Positions 45,543-53,900 of a stretch of DNA of 64,000 nt are shown in pieces. Position numbers and translations under genes: made by a program. Source of the stretch: CAVQOB01 sp963714325 (GTDB lineage Bacteria; Pseudomonadota; Alphaproteobacteria; Rhizobiales; Hyphomicrobiaceae); assembly GCA_963714325.1 (NCBI GenBank), contig CAVQOB010000003.1, forward strand, positions 310,001 to 374,000, in the 5' to 3' direction. Under the pieces are notes generated by a model. It made no database searches and was not told the origin of the DNA. It saw only the letters and a program-made list of their open reading frames with translations. Positions within the stretch are counted from its first letter, which is position 1; every line of letters starts with the position of its first letter.

Positions 45543-45579
45543 CGTTGACTTGGCTGCGTGACTGGTAGCTCCAAATTCT

Positions 45580-45724
45580 CCGTCATAACCGCGAAGGCGG
45601 CCACCCGAGCAGGTTCAAGATCCGCACCGCGACACCAAAGCCGATGCGATTTCGCGCAATCTTCTGCCTCCCCCTCGTGTGCAAGCGAGGCTTGCTTGGG
45701 TGGCCGCCTTCGCGGCCATGACGG
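45580..45724. repeat. REP-pair (BIME/MITE-like) element, copy B
   Basis: Inverted arms at 45580-45610 and 45694-45724 match copies A (16774) and C (63542); the left arm differs by ATAACC for ATGGCC and CCGAGC for CCAAGC. The 83-bp centre is unrelated to the other copies. It fills most of the 310-bp gap 45543-45852, which otherwise shows no gene. Confidence 0.85.
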
Positions 45725-45852
45725 AGTGCGGGGTGTTGATGTTGCGCCCACATTCTCTCATTATTGAGTTCTTCATGTCGGGAATTTGCTTCACGCGTTT
45801 GCGTAAGCATTCTATGTCTGCGTGATGGATTATCAAGCGCGCAGGGCTTCCG

Positions 45853-46716
45853 ATGAAGATTGCTGATCTCGTTGCCATTGATGTTCACACGCACGCGGAG
45901 GTGTCGTGCCGACAACCGCATGACGAGGCGTGGCAGCCCTACGAGGACGCCGCGAACAAATACTTCAAGGTTGGCAAGCGGCCGACGATCAAGGAGACAA
46001 TTGCCTACTACCGTGAGAAGCGGATTGGGCTCGTGATGTTCACGGTCGATAGCGAGTTCCAGATCGGCAACACGCGCATTCCCAATCAGGAAGTGGCAGA
46101 CGCGGCGGCTGAGAACAGCGATATCATGATGGCGTTCGCCAGTATCGACCCACACAAGGGCCGGATGGGTGTGCGCGAGGCGCGGAGCCTGATCAAGGAC
46201 GGCGTCATCAAGGGTTTCAAATTTCATCCGACGGTGCAGGGATTTTTTCCGAACGACCGGCTGGCCTATGGGCTTTACGAAGTGATTGCTGAGCACAAGC
46301 TGCCGGCGATTTTTCATTCGGGGCATTCGGGGATCGGGACGGGGATGCCGGGTGGCGGCGGGTTACGGCTCAAGTATTCCAATCCGATCCATATCGATGA
46401 CGTGGCGGTGGATTTTCCCGACATGACGATCATCATCGCGCATCCGTCATGGCCGTGGCAGGACGAGGCGTTGTCGGTCTGCCTGCACAAGCCAAACGTC
46501 TACATCGATTTGTCCGGTTGGATGCCGAAGTATTTTCCGCCACAGCTGGTGCAATATGCGAACGGGCAATTGAAGCACAAGATGCTGTTCGGATCAGACT
46601 ATCCGTTGATCGCGCCGGATCGCTGGATCAAGAGCTTCCAGGATGCCGGGTTCAAGCCCGAGGTGCATGATCTGATTTTAAAGCAGAACGCGGTGAAGGC
46701 GCTGGGGTTGGGGTGA
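45853..46716 (+). CDS. Amidohydrolase 2 family (ACMSD-like) metal-dependent hydrolase or decarboxylase
   Basis: 287 residues. Metal ligands are visible as AIDVHTHAEVSC (H-x-H), IFHSGHSGIGT (His), IIAHPSWPWQDEAL (His) and LFGSDYPLIAPDRW (Asp). The order fits the PF04909 TIM-barrel family, whose members decarboxylate or hydrolyse aromatic or lactone acids, for example aminocarboxymuconate semialdehyde or resorcylate. GFKFHPTVQGFFPNDRLAYG is conserved in this subgroup. The gene is flanked by repeats on both sides; its substrate is not deducible. Confidence 0.88.
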   Translation: MKIADLVAIDVHTHAEVSCRQPHDEAWQPYEDAANKYFKVGKRPTIKETIAYYREKRIGLVMFTVDSEFQIGNTRIPNQEVADAAAENSDIMMAFASIDPHKGRMGVREARSLIKDGVIKGFKFHPTVQGFFPNDRLAYGLYEVIAEHKLPAIFHSGHSGIGTGMPGGGGLRLKYSNPIHIDDVAVDFPDMTIIIAHPSWPWQDEALSVCLHKPNVYIDLSGWMPKYFPPQLVQYANGQLKHKMLFGSDYPLIAPDRWIKSFQDAGFKPEVHDLILKQNAVKALGLG

Positions 46717-46742
46717 GGGGGGTGGGGGCGCCGGAACGAATT

Positions 46743-46790
46743 CCCTCTCCCTGCCCTTCGCGGGGAGAGGGTTAGGGTGAGGGGCGGCAA
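46743..46790. repeat. CCTCTCCC/GGGAGAGG palindromic repeat, copy D
   Basis: The hairpin CCCTCTCC...GGGGAGAGGG is followed by GTTAGGGTGAGGGGCGGC. Related copies lie at 47201-47254 (inverted) and 47317-47365 (same orientation), bracketing the DUF559 gene. The same palindrome core is the target of the insertion sequence near 60152. Confidence 0.85.
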
Positions 46791-46819
46791 GGGGAAGCAA
46801 TTGAGCCGGAGAATACTTC

Positions 46820-47356
46820 ATGCGGCGTTCGCAACCCTGGTTGACCAATAGGGCCCGCGTATTGCGAGGTGCTGAGACCAGCGCAGAGGATCGGGTTTGG
46901 CAGGCCCTCCGTGGTCGTCGGCTCAATGACTTGAAGTTTGTCCGGCAATGCCCGATTGGTCCCTACTTTGTGGACTTCGTCTGCCGCGAGCGTAAAGTCA
47001 TCGTTGAGATTGATGGAGCGACTCACGGGACTGACGCTGAAATTGCCCGCGACGCGGCGCGCACGGCGGCGCTCTCGCAATTGGGCTTTCGTGTTTTTCG
47101 CGCGCACAACTCTGAAATCGCCAATAACTTATCCGGCGTGCTCGATACGTTGCTGGTTTTTATCGAGGCCAACGAAGCCAGCGGTGATCGTCCACTCGCT
47201 GCCGCCCCTCACCCTAACCCTCTCTCCCGTTGTGAAGGACAACAGGGAGAGGGAATGAGCCGGGTTGGTGGTGCTGGTCGTGGTATAGTTTGGGGACGTG
47301 GAGTGTCGTTCGCATTCCCTCTCCCCGCGCGCGGGGGAGAGTTAGGGTTAGGGTGA
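46820..47356 (+). CDS. DUF559 (Vsr-like, PD-(D/E)XK-fold) protein with repeat-encoded C-terminus
   Basis: 178 residues from ATG 46820 behind GGAGA. The DUF559 core spans about residues 12-118: TSAEDRVWQALRGRRLNDLK, FVRQCPIGPYFVDFVCRERK, VIVEIDGATHGTDAEIARDA and LGFRVFRAHNSEIANN. The D...E-x-D-G-x-x-H arrangement resembles very-short-patch repair endonucleases, so nuclease activity is plausible but unproven. The last 55 residues (APHPNPLSRCEGQQGEG onward) are read from the palindromic repeats at 47201 and 47317, so the true functional protein probably ends near 118. A repeat also stands 30 bp before the gene. Confidence 0.88.
   Translation: MRRSQPWLTNRARVLRGAETSAEDRVWQALRGRRLNDLKFVRQCPIGPYFVDFVCRERKVIVEIDGATHGTDAEIARDAARTAALSQLGFRVFRAHNSEIANNLSGVLDTLLVFIEANEASGDRPLAAAPHPNPLSRCEGQQGEGMSRVGGAGRGIVWGRGVSFAFPLPARGGELGLG
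47201..47254. repeat. CCTCTCCC/GGGAGAGG palindromic repeat, copy E (inverted)
   Basis: GCCGCCCCTCACCCTAACCC followed by a CTCTCCC...GGGAGAGG hairpin, the reverse orientation of copies D and F. It is translated as the C-terminal extension of the DUF559 protein. Confidence 0.85.
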
Positions 47357-47365
47357 GGGGCGGCA
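47317..47365. repeat. CCTCTCCC/GGGAGAGG palindromic repeat, copy F
   Basis: CCCTCTCCCCGCGCGCGGGG leads into GTTAGGGTGAGGGGCGGC in the same orientation as copy D. The DUF559 frame stops inside it, at 47356. Confidence 0.85.
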
Positions 47366-47394
47366 GTTTGCTTGAGTATCAATGGCATGAAAAA

Positions 47395-48027
47395 TCATGA
47401 GCAGGTCACATCCTGCTGATGGGCCCGTCTGTCGAGATACTGAAAGTGTTCTTCAACTCTGTTCAGCCAGTAAAAAACCTCGACGGCAGCGGCAAGTGTT
47501 CGATAGAGGTTGATTGTATTATCCCCGATCATTCGCGATTCCCTATCGAACGGGTACCGAAAACGATCACTTCTTTTGTCGAGCTCAGCGAAGTCGGCGA
47601 CGGCTGCCTTCGCATTCAGTTGGTATGGTTTGTATTTGTTGAGTTCCGGTGTCGATGAAGCCCAATCGTCAACCTCGTTCCACAGCTGAAGTAGTTGGTG
47701 ATTATGGGGTTTCTTCAATGCAGTCGGCCTGATCTTACGAATGGCAGTGACTGCGAATTTCAAATACAGCTCGATTGCGTGACGGCATAAGTTGAGGACG
47801 ACAAGATGCCGATACAGATCGGTCAAGCCATCGATTTCGGTCTTGATTGCGAGTTGTGCCGCCGCGTTGAGATATGAGTGAGCCCAAAGAAAATACGGAA
47901 ATGCGTATTCTTCAGAAACTTTATCATCTTTGAATCCAAAGAATGGCTGATGTTGATGTTCTGGATGGCCAATTTCTGTGAACAATTTCTCGAATAGGTC
48001 GCTCAGGCTTGGCGTCGTGCTTGCCAT
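47395..48027 (-). CDS. Low-GC orphan protein, possibly HEPN-like
   Basis: 210 residues from ATG 48027 (MASTTPSLSDLFEKLFTEIG). The base composition is clearly poorer in G+C than its neighbours, suggesting recent acquisition. The middle is helical: AHSYLNAAAQLAIKTEIDGL, then VVLNLCRHAIELYLKFAVTA and KKPHNHQLLQLWNEVDDWAS. The pattern of a helix with R-H-A-I-E-L-x-L-K and a later H-x-L-x-x-L-W recalls HEPN-domain proteins, but the Rx4-6H RNase motif is not clearly present. No membrane segment. It lies between the DUF559 repeat cluster and the helicase. Function unknown. Confidence 0.65.
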   Translation of the reverse strand: MASTTPSLSDLFEKLFTEIGHPEHQHQPFFGFKDDKVSEEYAFPYFLWAHSYLNAAAQLAIKTEIDGLTDLYRHLVVLNLCRHAIELYLKFAVTAIRKIRPTALKKPHNHQLLQLWNEVDDWASSTPELNKYKPYQLNAKAAVADFAELDKRSDRFRYPFDRESRMIGDNTINLYRTLAAAVEVFYWLNRVEEHFQYLDRRAHQQDVTCS

Positions 48028-48108
48028 GTCGATCGTCCAGTGATTGCCAATACGCATTTTGTATCGCGCGAGGTGTCAACCCTGCGAGAGCATCCGCCAC
48101 GCGCCGCG

Positions 48109-50583
48109 CTACGCCCTATCGACAAAACTATCGACGACGCGTTTGCGGCCGGCGGTGTCGAATTCGATGGTGAGTTTGTTGCCGTCGACGATCGCGACGG
48201 TGCCGCCGCCCAAATTTTTCGTGCACGATGCGATCGCCGACTTTGAAGCCCGCGCCGGGTGCAGCCGAGGAGGCGACGAGTTCGCCTTCGATCTGCAGCG
48301 GGATTTTGCGGCGGGTGGCGGCGGCGGCTCTCGGATTTGCCGGTGAAGCGGGTTTCGCTCGCGTTGCCCGACTGTTGCTGCTTGGCGCGTTGCCAGCCTG
48401 GGGTGTCGTAGTTGGCGCTGCCGAAGGCCGGCGTGTGCTTCGTCGAAGCGGCTTTTGCCGTAGGGGTTCTGGCGACCGAAGCCGCCGAAGCTGCTGTTGG
48501 CGCCGCCGTAAGGGCTCTTGGCTTCGACGACATCGACGTGGGCTTCGGGGAGTTCATCGACAAAGCGCGATGGCGTCGCCGATTGATAGAGGCCACGCAT
48601 GCGGCGGTTCTGCGCGAAGGAGATTTTGACGTTGCGCTTGCCGCGGGTGATGCCGACGTAGGCCAAGCGGCGTTCTTCCTCCAAGCCTGAGAGGCCGGAT
48701 TCATCCAGTGCGCGTTGATGGGGGAACAGGCCTTCTTCCCAGCCAGGCAGGAAGGTTGTTTCAAATTCGAGGCCTTTGGCAGCGTGCAAGGTCATCAGCG
48801 AGACGCGATCGCCGTCGTCGCCGGAGACGGTGTCCATCACCAGCGAAACGTGTTCAAGGAAGCCTGCGAGCGACTCGAAAGCGTGCATGAAGCGGACGAG
48901 TTCCTTCAAGTTTTCCAGCCGCGACTGGGCTTGCGGGCTTTTGTCGGCCTGCCACATGGCGGTGTAGCCGCTCTCGTCGAGGATCAACTCGGCGAGTTCG
49001 GTGTGTTTCATGGTTTCGCTGGTGGCGCGCCAGCGTTCGAACTGGCGGAGGAGATCGGCGAGTGCCTTGCGCGCTTTGCCCGAGATGTCGTCGGTCTCGA
49101 TCATGATGCGGGCGGCTTCGACCATGGGGATGCCGCGCGCGCGGGCGAGTTCGTGGACGCGTTTGACGGACGTATCGCCGAGGCCGCGCTTGGGCACGTT
49201 GACGATGCGCTCAAATTTCAAATCGTTGGCGGGGTTGTAGACGATTTCGAGGTAGGCGATGGCGTCCTTGATTTCCTGGCGCTCGTAGAAGCGGGGGCCG
49301 CCGATGACGCGATAGGGGAGGCCGAGGGTCATGAAGCGATCTTCAACAGCGCGCATCTGCGCCGACGCGCGGACGAGGACGGCGATTTCATTCAAGGCGT
49401 GGCCGCGTTTTTGCGCGGCTTCGATATCCTCGCCGATGATGCGGGCTTCCTCCTCGTCGTCCCAGACGCCGGTGACGGTCACCTTGGCGCCGAGTTCGTC
49501 GTCGGTGAAGAGTGTCTTGCCGAGACGGCCGGAGTTGGTGGCGATCAGGCCGGCGGCGGCGGCGAGGATGTGGCCGGTGGAGCGGTAGTTGCGTTCGAGG
49601 CGGATGATTTTCGCGCCGGGGAAGTCCTTGTCGAAACGGAGAATGTTGTCGACCTCGGCGCCGCGCCAGCCGTAGATGGATTGATCGTCGTCGCCGACGC
49701 AGCAGATGTTGGGCGAACCGCGCGCCAAGAAGCGCAGCCAGAGATATTGGGCGACGTTGGTGTCCTGGTATTCATCGACCAGGATGTATTTGAAGCGGCG
49801 GTGGTAGTCGGCGAGGACGTCGGGGTGTTCGCGGAAGAGGCGGAGGCACTCGAGCAGGAGATCGCCGAAGTCGCAGGCGTTGAGATCTTTCAGGCGTTGC
49901 TGGTAGGCGGCGTAAAGTTTTGCGCCTTTGCCGTCGGCGAAGGCGAAGCTTTCGCCGGCGGCGACGCCGTCGGGCGTAATGCCGCGGTTTTTCCAACTGT
50001 CGATCAGGCCCGCCAGTTGGCGGGCGGGCCAGCGGTCCTTGTCGATGCCTTCGGCTTCGATCACCTGCTTGAGCAGGCGGATCTGGTCGTCAGTGTCGAG
50101 GATGGTGAATCCTGATTTGAGGCCGACGAGTTCATGGTGGCGGCGGAGGATCTTGACGCCAATGGAGTGGAAGGTGCCAAGCCACGGCATGCCCTCGACG
50201 GCGCCGCCGATCAGGGTGCCGATGCGATGTTTCATCTCGCGGGCGGCCTTGTTTGTGAAGGTGACCGCGAGGACCTGGGACGGATAGGCTTTGCCGGAGG
50301 CCAGGATGTGGCTGATGCGGGTGGTGAGCACGCGAGTCTTGCCGGTGCCGGCACCGGCCAACACGAGGACCGGGCCATCGAGGGCTTCGACGGCCTCGCG
50401 CTGCTCGGGGTTCAGGCCGGCGAGATAGGGCGGGGCGTTGGCAGCGGCGGTCGCACTGATGGCGCGCTGCGAGATCGATGGTCGGTTTGTGGGCGAGGCA
50501 GGCTCCGGCACGTCAGCGGCGGGCTCGGCAACGGCGCTTGCCGGCGAGAACTGACGAGGAACAGAGGCGCGATTCTGTGTCAT
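48109..50583 (-). CDS. uvrD: UvrD/PcrA-family DNA helicase (three frameshifts in C-terminal tail)
   Basis: About 824 residues from ATG 50583. Superfamily 1A motifs are complete: GPVLVLAGAGTGKTRVLTTR (Walker A), VLAVTFTNKAAREMKHRIG, ILVDEYQDTNVAQYLWLRFL, CVGDDDQSIYGWRGAEVDNI, IIRLERNYRSTGHIL, SLMTLHAAKGLEFETTFLPG and RRLAYVGITRGKRNVKISFA. It acts in nucleotide-excision and mismatch repair. After FDEAHAG near 48424 the translation leaves the family pattern; two other frames give FGSANYDTPGWQRAKQQQ and KIPLQIEGELVASSAA with GFKVGDRIVHEKF. The original frame returns near 48212 as GGGTVAIVDGNKLTIEFD. The three indels cancel, so the frame looks open although about 70 codons are misread. Confidence 0.93.
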   Translation of the reverse strand: MTQNRASVPRQFSPASAVAEPAADVPEPASPTNRPSISQRAISATAAANAPPYLAGLNPEQREAVEALDGPVLVLAGAGTGKTRVLTTRISHILASGKAYPSQVLAVTFTNKAAREMKHRIGTLIGGAVEGMPWLGTFHSIGVKILRRHHELVGLKSGFTILDTDDQIRLLKQVIEAEGIDKDRWPARQLAGLIDSWKNRGITPDGVAAGESFAFADGKGAKLYAAYQQRLKDLNACDFGDLLLECLRLFREHPDVLADYHRRFKYILVDEYQDTNVAQYLWLRFLARGSPNICCVGDDDQSIYGWRGAEVDNILRFDKDFPGAKIIRLERNYRSTGHILAAAAGLIATNSGRLGKTLFTDDELGAKVTVTGVWDDEEEARIIGEDIEAAQKRGHALNEIAVLVRASAQMRAVEDRFMTLGLPYRVIGGPRFYERQEIKDAIAYLEIVYNPANDLKFERIVNVPKRGLGDTSVKRVHELARARGIPMVEAARIMIETDDISGKARKALADLLRQFERWRATSETMKHTELAELILDESGYTAMWQADKSPQAQSRLENLKELVRFMHAFESLAGFLEHVSLVMDTVSGDDGDRVSLMTLHAAKGLEFETTFLPGWEEGLFPHQRALDESGLSGLEEERRLAYVGITRGKRNVKISFAQNRRMRGLYQSATPSRFVDELPEAHVDVVEAKSPYGGANSSFGGFGRQNPYGKSRFDEAHAGLRQRQLRHPRLATRQAATVGQRERNPLHRQIREPPPPPAAKSRCRSKANSSPPRLHPARASKSAIASCTKNLGGGTVAIVDGNKLTIEFDTAGRKRVVDSFVDRA

Positions 50584-50911
50584 CCCATGCAACTATAGCA
50601 TGGGGTGACCTGGATCAATTGCAGCAATTGTATCACCCACAGGTCTACGGATATTGTGCGACGTGCTGGAACACTGTTTCGTGACAGATTTGGCATCCAA
50701 ATTGGCAGCTGACTGTGGCATAAGTCTGGGATGGTGCCGGTCGCTGAGGCCTTTGAGGCCGTTGAGGGCTTTGGCGGCCACGAGTGCTTGTGCTTAGCGC
50801 CATGATGCTGGGTGCTGCGACGGGGAGCGGTCACGTTCCCGCTGGGGTTGGCAGCGGTTGTGGTGGCTCGGTTTGTTTGGTCAGCGGTTGCGTAGTTTGG
50901 GCAAACATTAA
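50584..50911. promoter_or_regulatory. Divergent leader of uvrD and asmA, with a perfect hairpin
   Basis: A 7-bp perfect inverted repeat CCCATGC (50584-50590) and GCATGGG (50598-50604) directly abuts the uvrD start codon, so it would fold in the 5' end of its mRNA. No alphaproteobacterial LexA box (GTTC-N7-GTTC) was found in the gap. The rest of the 328 bp shows no gene. Confidence 0.4.
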
Positions 50912-53900
50912 GTGAATAACGTCCTGATCGGTCTTGGCGTTCTCCTGATGACAGTGCTCAGCGCGCTGTTTGCAGTGCCGCATTTTGTCGATTGGAACCG
51001 TTATCGTGGGGTGTTCGAAGAAGAAGCCTCGCGCATGGTCGGGCGCGACGTGCGGGTCGGTGGAAATGTCAATTTACGTTTGCTGCCAACGCCTTACCTC
51101 AGTTTTGAAAAGATCAGGGTTGCCGACAGTGAAACGTCGAGCGGGGAGCCGTTCTTTCGCGCCGAGAGTGCCAATATCCGACTGTCGTTAGCGCCGCTGG
51201 TGCGCGGCGTCGTCGAGGCCAGCGAAATCGAGCTGTTGCGGCCGGTCATTCGACTGGCCCTCGATGGCAAGGGCGGCGGTAATTGGCAAACACTCGGGCG
51301 TGGCAGCGATGTCGACTTGCCTTTCGTGCCGCGTGATCTGGCGTTACAGTCCGTGCGCATTACGGACGGGACCATTGCGGTGTTCGAGGCGGATGCCAGC
51401 GAGCGCGTCCGCTTAGATCACATTCAGGGCGAGTTCGGTGCGCCATCGATGGATGGACCCTATCGATTCCGGGGGTCGTTTGGGCCAAAAGGGACTGAGC
51501 GCGAAGTGCGGCTCGCTACGGCCAAACCGGAGGCCGAAGGGGCGGTTCGCTTCAAGGCATCGGTAAAACGTGCCGACCGGGGAACGACGGTGTCGCTGGA
51601 CGGTCGCCTGACGGGCCTTGGCGAGATACCACGCATCGATGGCGAGATCAGCGCGCAGATGCCGATGCCACGCCGCCGCACGGCTGGCAAAGTCATTGAG
51701 CCGCCGATCGAGATCAAGAGCCGCATCGCCGCCGATTTCGATGTGGCGCGCTTCACGGAGCTCACGCTGGCGTTCGAACAGCGCGGGCAACCACAGGAGT
51801 TGGCCGGGGAAGCGCAGGTCACATGGCGTGGCGGCATGGCGATGGCGACTTCGTTGTCGACGCGCTGGCTCGATCTCGATCAATTGATCGGCATCGCGGA
51901 TGGCCAGAGCCCGTTGACGGCACTGTTTGATTTTACCGCCGATCTCAACGGGTTGAACGGTGGGGTTGGTCGATCGGCAACGGTCATCAAAGTCGAACAA
52001 GCCAATCTCGGTCGTGAGTCGGTCAGTGGCGTTTCGCTGTCGGTCAAAGTGATCGACGGTGTGACGCGGATCGAAGAATTGCGGCTGGGACTGCCTGGTG
52101 GCGCGCGAGCGGACATCCAAGGACGCTTGATCGGTGCAGGGGAGACAACCGGTTTTGAGGGCGATGCGACTTTGCGTGGGACTAGTTTTGCGCGACTGGC
52201 GGCCTGGGCAACGGCTGGTGCACTGGTCATTGACGCTGCCAGCGATGGCGCGTTTGCTCTGCGTACCAAGATCAATGCCGAGACCGGCTCGGTGCTGGCG
52301 CACGATTTGGTCGGCGAGCTGATCGGTACGGCTATCCAAGGCGATATCGGCTTCAATTGGCGGGGCCGCCGGGAACTCACGGCCAAACTTGAGGGACCAC
52401 AGATCGATCTGCGTTCCGCATTCAAGCAGAAGTTTGCATTGGCGGATGCAGTTGCGCTGATCAACGGGACATTTGCTGCCAGTGACATCGATCTGAATGT
52501 GCGGTTGCGCACGGGGCAGCTGATGCTGCCGGGGCATACGCTGCGGAATGTGCATGCTGACTTCGACGTCAAGAATCGAAACCTCAAAATCGAGAAAGTG
52601 AAACTCTCCGCCGATCCCGGAATCAGTTTGGAGATTGAAGGGGATGTCGCGGATCTGGCCACCCGCCCGAAAGGCGCGCTGCGCGGTTTCGTTGCAGTGG
52701 AACAGACGGCCGGATTCGAAGAACTCTGGTCGATGATCGACTGGCCGCAGGACTTGCGGCCATCGCTGCGTCAGCAGGCCGCGATGGCGCCATTGCGGCT
52801 GGCCGGGTCGATCGGTTTTGGACAGCAAGGCGCGGCTGGTGTTGAACTTGCAGCTGATGGGACGGCGAGCGGCGCGCGGGTACGGTTTTCGAGCCGGCTC
52901 GATGGCGGATTGGCGTCGTGGCGGGAGAAGCCGGCGGACAGCGCATTGACGCTGGAGGCCGACGATCCGGCGCGAATTCTACTGCTGACCGGGGCCGGTT
53001 CAAGCAGCGTCAAACTTGAGAAGATCGCCAGCCGGTTGCAGGCCAAGGCGATTGGTATTCCGTCGAAAGAGCTTGCGACGTTGATAACGCTCGAGGCCGG
53101 CGATACGGTCATGTCGTATCGGGGTTCGCTGGCGTCGGGCGCTTCCGGCCTTGGTCTGGCCGGCGACCTGACGGCCCGTTCCAATGATGGCGGACTGGTT
53201 GCCGTATTGCTTGGCGTGGTGCCACGGATCGGGCTTGAGGGCGCGACGTTCCATGGCACTGCGAGCGTGATCGTGAAGGATGGGACCACGCGGTTCGATC
53301 GGCTTGCGCTGCAGGTTGGTCCGGCGACGGTTTCGGGCAATCTGGCGATCGCGCGTGACGATTTTCGGCAACGGATTTCTGGACGACTCGATCTCAATGA
53401 AGTGTTGGCCGGAGCGATGTTCAGGCCGTTCATCGGGGATGGCGGGACACTGCGTGACGTCGCGGCGGGGCTGGCGTCAGGGCGCGGGGAGGCTTGGCCG
53501 GAACGGATTTTTGATTTCTCAATGTTGAAGTCGGTGGCGGCTGAGATCGACGTGCGTGCTGGACGGTTGCTGCTGGCGGATGGGCTGGCGCTGCATCAGG
53601 CGCGCATGCAGATCGTCGCTAATGCCGGTTTGGTTGAATTGCGCGGTCTCGATGGTATTGCGCTCGGTGGGCGCTGGAGTGGAGCGTTGAAACTGGAGGC
53701 GGTGCCGCAAGGTGCGACTGTTTCCGGATTGCTGCGGGTGAACGATGGGCGGGCGGAGACGCTGTTCGACGCGTTGCCGCCCAATGACGCTGCGAGCGCC
53801 GGAGTCTTCAACGGCATCATGACGTTTACCGGTCGCGGCCTCAGTCCGCGCGGATTGATTGCTGGCCTGACGGGGAGTGGCAGTATCGATCTCGGTCAAG

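Noticed and set aside
48715..50115. 466-codon open frame on the plus strand opposite uvrD
   Set aside because: Shadow of the helicase motifs; composition (Gly/Ala/Asp/Glu/Val) is typical of antisense frames in GC-rich DNA.
50584..50911. LexA (SOS) operator controlling uvrD
   Set aside because: No GTTC-N7-GTTC or GAAC-N7-GAAC pair was found in the gap.
51413..52828. 471-codon open frame on the minus strand opposite asmA
   Set aside because: Arg/Gln-rich antisense frame inside a confident AsmA gene.
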